Shown: piece after piece, positions 63,201-64,000 of the stretch
Layout: every line of letters begins with the position of its first letter
Position numbering within the stretch: the stretch's first letter is position 1
Assembly: GCA_030428945.1 (NCBI GenBank)
Contig: JAUIEC010000016.1
Location: 84,489-148,488 of the forward strand
Direction of reading: 5' to 3'
DNA from: Phycisphaerae bacterium
GTDB lineage: Bacteria > Planctomycetota > Phycisphaerae > UBA1845 > Fen-1342
DNA: 64,000 nucleotides
The notes under the pieces: generated by a model
Databases searched by the model: none
Told to the model about the DNA's origin: nothing
What the model saw: only the letters and a program-made list of their open reading frames with translations
Program-made: the position numbers and the translations under genes

Positions 63201-63653
63201 CTGCGCGGCAACCGCAACGCGGCCGAGTCACGCGTCGGCGGCGGCACGTTGCGGATCAGCGAAGCGCCGGTCAGCGCCAGCCGGCTGACGGCCGAGATCG
63301 CGGCCGCGACGAAGCGTGAATCGAAGCCGCTGGGCGACCTGATCAAGCAGGCCGAGATCCGTTTCGCGTGGGAGGGCGACCTGGTTCGTCTGCAGCGGGT
63401 CGAACTGCGGACGCCGCGGCTGCGACTGGTCGGCAGCGGGGCGTGGAACACGCGGACCGATGCGCTGCGGGTGACGATGGTCGGCTCGACGCCGGAGGGG
63501 CTGCGTCTGGCGATCATCAGCGACCTGGTCGACGCGGCCGGGCAGGAACTGCTGCAGTACCGGATCACCGGCACGAGCGAGAACCCCGACGTGCAGGTCC
63601 GCCCGCTGCACACGATCACCGACCCGCTGCGGGCCCTGCTGCGTGGTGGCTGA
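60222..63653 (+). CDS. Large AsmA-like/TamB-like envelope protein
   Basis: The protein is 1143 residues. One N-terminal transmembrane helix (T-L-L-L-L-G-L-V-T-L-A-L-L-G-A-G) anchors a long periplasmic body of repeating beta-strands (G-x-G-x-W, L-D-L-D-L, I-R-G-G-R-I-D). The C-terminal 100 residues (A-I-I-S-D-L-V-D-A-A-G-Q-E-L-L-Q-Y-R-I-T-G-T-S-E-N-P) are typical of AsmA-like families, where outer-membrane assembly or lipid transport is proposed. The start at 60222 directly precedes the helix. There is no neighbouring partner gene. Confidence 0.85.
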   Translation: MKRWRRIVRTLLLLGLVTLALLGAGYVYLTRPAQLRTSLLAALADRGIPVRHVGPMRYNAFQGLVFHDLELLLDELPGAVTPDRPSASPTVWTIGTGRLELPLIDLLRGNRVPRSIVLERARLGLVRPDLSDRDDRAAAADFDRTFAWVRDLPRIEASETEVFLYEPGPARMLKRRMRFDLTCETVGDAVVADLRQTGGSVGSNQGGAIPGLTIRFDGERFAGQIEALDLDLLNPLLPDALRHEIAALGLVGRVGCPTWTYDPRDGAITATVAVTGAGLVVPIEPDEYEGERFAHLRDTTLRIDARGNLHKLMLDAVECAGRANLRGGAISGTLRLGKVPVDGSRFDPLGGAYELDLAIRDLVLPNRRTFPAFVDSQRLHLEARSILQKYAPDGAVNFTLRMACDRPGDKPSVSGVLEALGPRARYQAFPYPVRDTRGTVRFDDSGIDLDLHCRHGSATLGISGHVNNSSKHTGFALRVFGRNVPLDRELYAALPESYQELWRRAAPLGMADIDATIDRDEGTPESGPLDERVTVDARLLGGSISFEQQRITHCDALLRIRGGRIDIEDFYGYIDDAGIACHGTLGADEAAGDHVSLRAAGMALDQDARDESQPFQYSGRGDVWGSVGGSEPDTYVARLRAGELHGMHAQEGWDVQRGWVQRRDGVQQVLGLEARRGERWLKIDGNFAEGSGPTGKLTLQAGDPQIGNLLRQIVPTEWEHARNMLGLDGQGTIRLNLSELAPQQTQAEVWLTADAMRPQPIPVPLRNITGHALLGTGGFELYEARATCGQGTIAVNGQGAWTDRERWTRIAVQADDLTLNDEFIRAMPAPLDRLLEELGLEGKLRTVARRLQLEQGGDGTWTANGHLRVSDANLSVGLELTAFTGELDGTVRVPPQGGFLADSRFVIERGTLSGRRITNWSGHLRRTPDSTRLHIDDLQGSICGGAVTGSLSFEPADGTYEVSLTLRDVQAAGLLEPGADDARLSGVLHGHVFLRGNRNAAESRVGGGTLRISEAPVSASRLTAEIAAATKRESKPLGDLIKQAEIRFAWEGDLVRLQRVELRTPRLRLVGSGAWNTRTDALRVTMVGSTPEGLRLAIISDLVDAAGQELLQYRITGTSENPDVQVRPLHTITDPLRALLRGG

Positions 63654-63740
63654 ACGGGTGAGGCCGTGAAAGGTGGAAATGTGAAGGAGTGAAAGAGGGC
63701 GGTTTCGCGACGTTCTTTCCTCTTTCCACGCCGGGACGGG
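63654..63740 (+). repeat. 3'-end hairpin repeat, GTGAAGGAGTGAAAG family
   Basis: GAGGCCGTGAAAGGTGGAAATGTGAAGGAGTG then GGGCGGTTTCGCGACGTTC follows the stop codon of the AsmA-like gene. The second arm is truncated by sequence leading into the IS3 remnant. Confidence 0.8.
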
Positions 63741-63755
63741 CGGCGCTCCGGACCG

Positions 63756-63913
63756 ATGTTCCCCTCAACGGCAGAGTTAGAGGAAACCATAGTGAAGCGA
63801 GAATCGCCGCATGGCGTCGGCACTACAATGGGGATCGCCCCCACAGCGCCCTGGGCTACCTGGCCCCGAGGGACTTCGCTGCAGAGACGAGCCAGGTCAG
63901 CCAGGCTGTTTGA
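63756..63913 (+). pseudogene. IS3-family transposase C-terminal remnant
   Basis: In the frame ending at 63913, A-W-R-R-H-Y-N-G-D-R-P-H-S-A-L-G-Y-L-A-P-R-D-F-A is the end of the IS3 integrase core (rve_3 region). The N-terminal catalytic D-D-E parts are absent and the upstream sequence is out of frame or unrelated. Confidence 0.85.
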
Positions 63914-63963
63914 TGCTCGGTTTCTAACACATCGGTTGGAACAAGAATGGGCACAAGCGCACG

Positions 63964-64000
63964 CGCAGTCTACACTGACATAACGGGTGGAGCGGGGGGG
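63964..64000 (+). mobile_element. IS3-family end cut by the window edge
   Basis: CGCAGTCTACACTGACATAA and the next 8 bases match 52694-52721; the window ends in the G run that should be followed by the terminal inverted repeat. Confidence 0.75.

Noticed and set aside
63756..63983. Second small open frame over the IS3 remnant
   Set aside because: It is a different frame from the one showing the D-R-P-H-S-A-L-G transposase motif and has no similarity of its own.

Overview
GC-rich bacterial DNA that looks like a planctomycete-type genome, probably Phycisphaerae-like. Three signs support this, all inferred from composition and protein style. Two proteins carry prepilin-type N-termini of the FTLIELLVVVAIISLLLAILLP kind. 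Three secreted proteins end in paired EF-hand/dockerin-like repeats (D-x-D-G-D-x-x-V-D-L-[ST]-D-L-A). There are also many large secreted proteins and lipoproteins, and short intergenic repeats are abundant. No rRNA and no CRISPR array were seen. One tRNA was found.

Layout. 0-9.5 kb: a truncated dockerin-like protein, a prepilin-like protein, a lipoprotein, a flagellin, an EamA transporter and a beta-propeller/di-haem protein. 9.7-16.3 kb: a minus-strand cluster pyrR-pyrB-PAP2-sulfatase, then sat and a diacylglycerol-kinase-like gene. 16.4-21 kb: dnaG-rpoD and a glycosyltransferase. 21-35.5 kb: lipoprotein, PQQ propeller, TerB protein, B12/radical SAM protein, matrixin-like protease, acidic membrane protein, prolyl oligopeptidase and FAD oxidoreductase. 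35.5-41 kb: two large palindromic repeat arrays around mqnE, then an ABC transporter pair. 41-45 kb: an ECF sigma factor with its membrane partner, and a protein that joins TssB-like and TssC-like contractile-sheath domains. 45-51.3 kb: MogA/MoaB, lipoproteins, an amidohydrolase with substituted metal ligands, a LigD-phosphoesterase-like protein, an M32 carboxypeptidase and a HAF-repeat protein.

51.3-59 kb is the accessory part. It opens with an odd tRNA (anticodon UAA, short variable loop). Next come several copies of a CACGTG-centred palindromic repeat and a solitary IS3-type end. A visibly AT-richer block follows with three genes: a winged-helix-like protein with a lysine-rich tail, a TIR-like protein translated almost in tandem with it, and a convergent RusA-like nuclease. 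I regard the first two as a candidate, apparently undescribed, defence pair. Beyond it, on the minus strand, lies a DNA end-joining neighbourhood: Ku, a stand-alone ATP-dependent ligase, a BRCT-MerR-TPR fusion protein and a Nudix hydrolase. The last three genes are overlapping or nearly so.

The window ends with a 101-residue conserved-looking protein behind a structured leader, a very large AsmA-like protein and a decayed IS3 transposase tail. A recurring theme is that at least five families of short repeats sit directly at or inside stop codons, often in the same orientation relative to the gene, as if they act as 3'-end modules.
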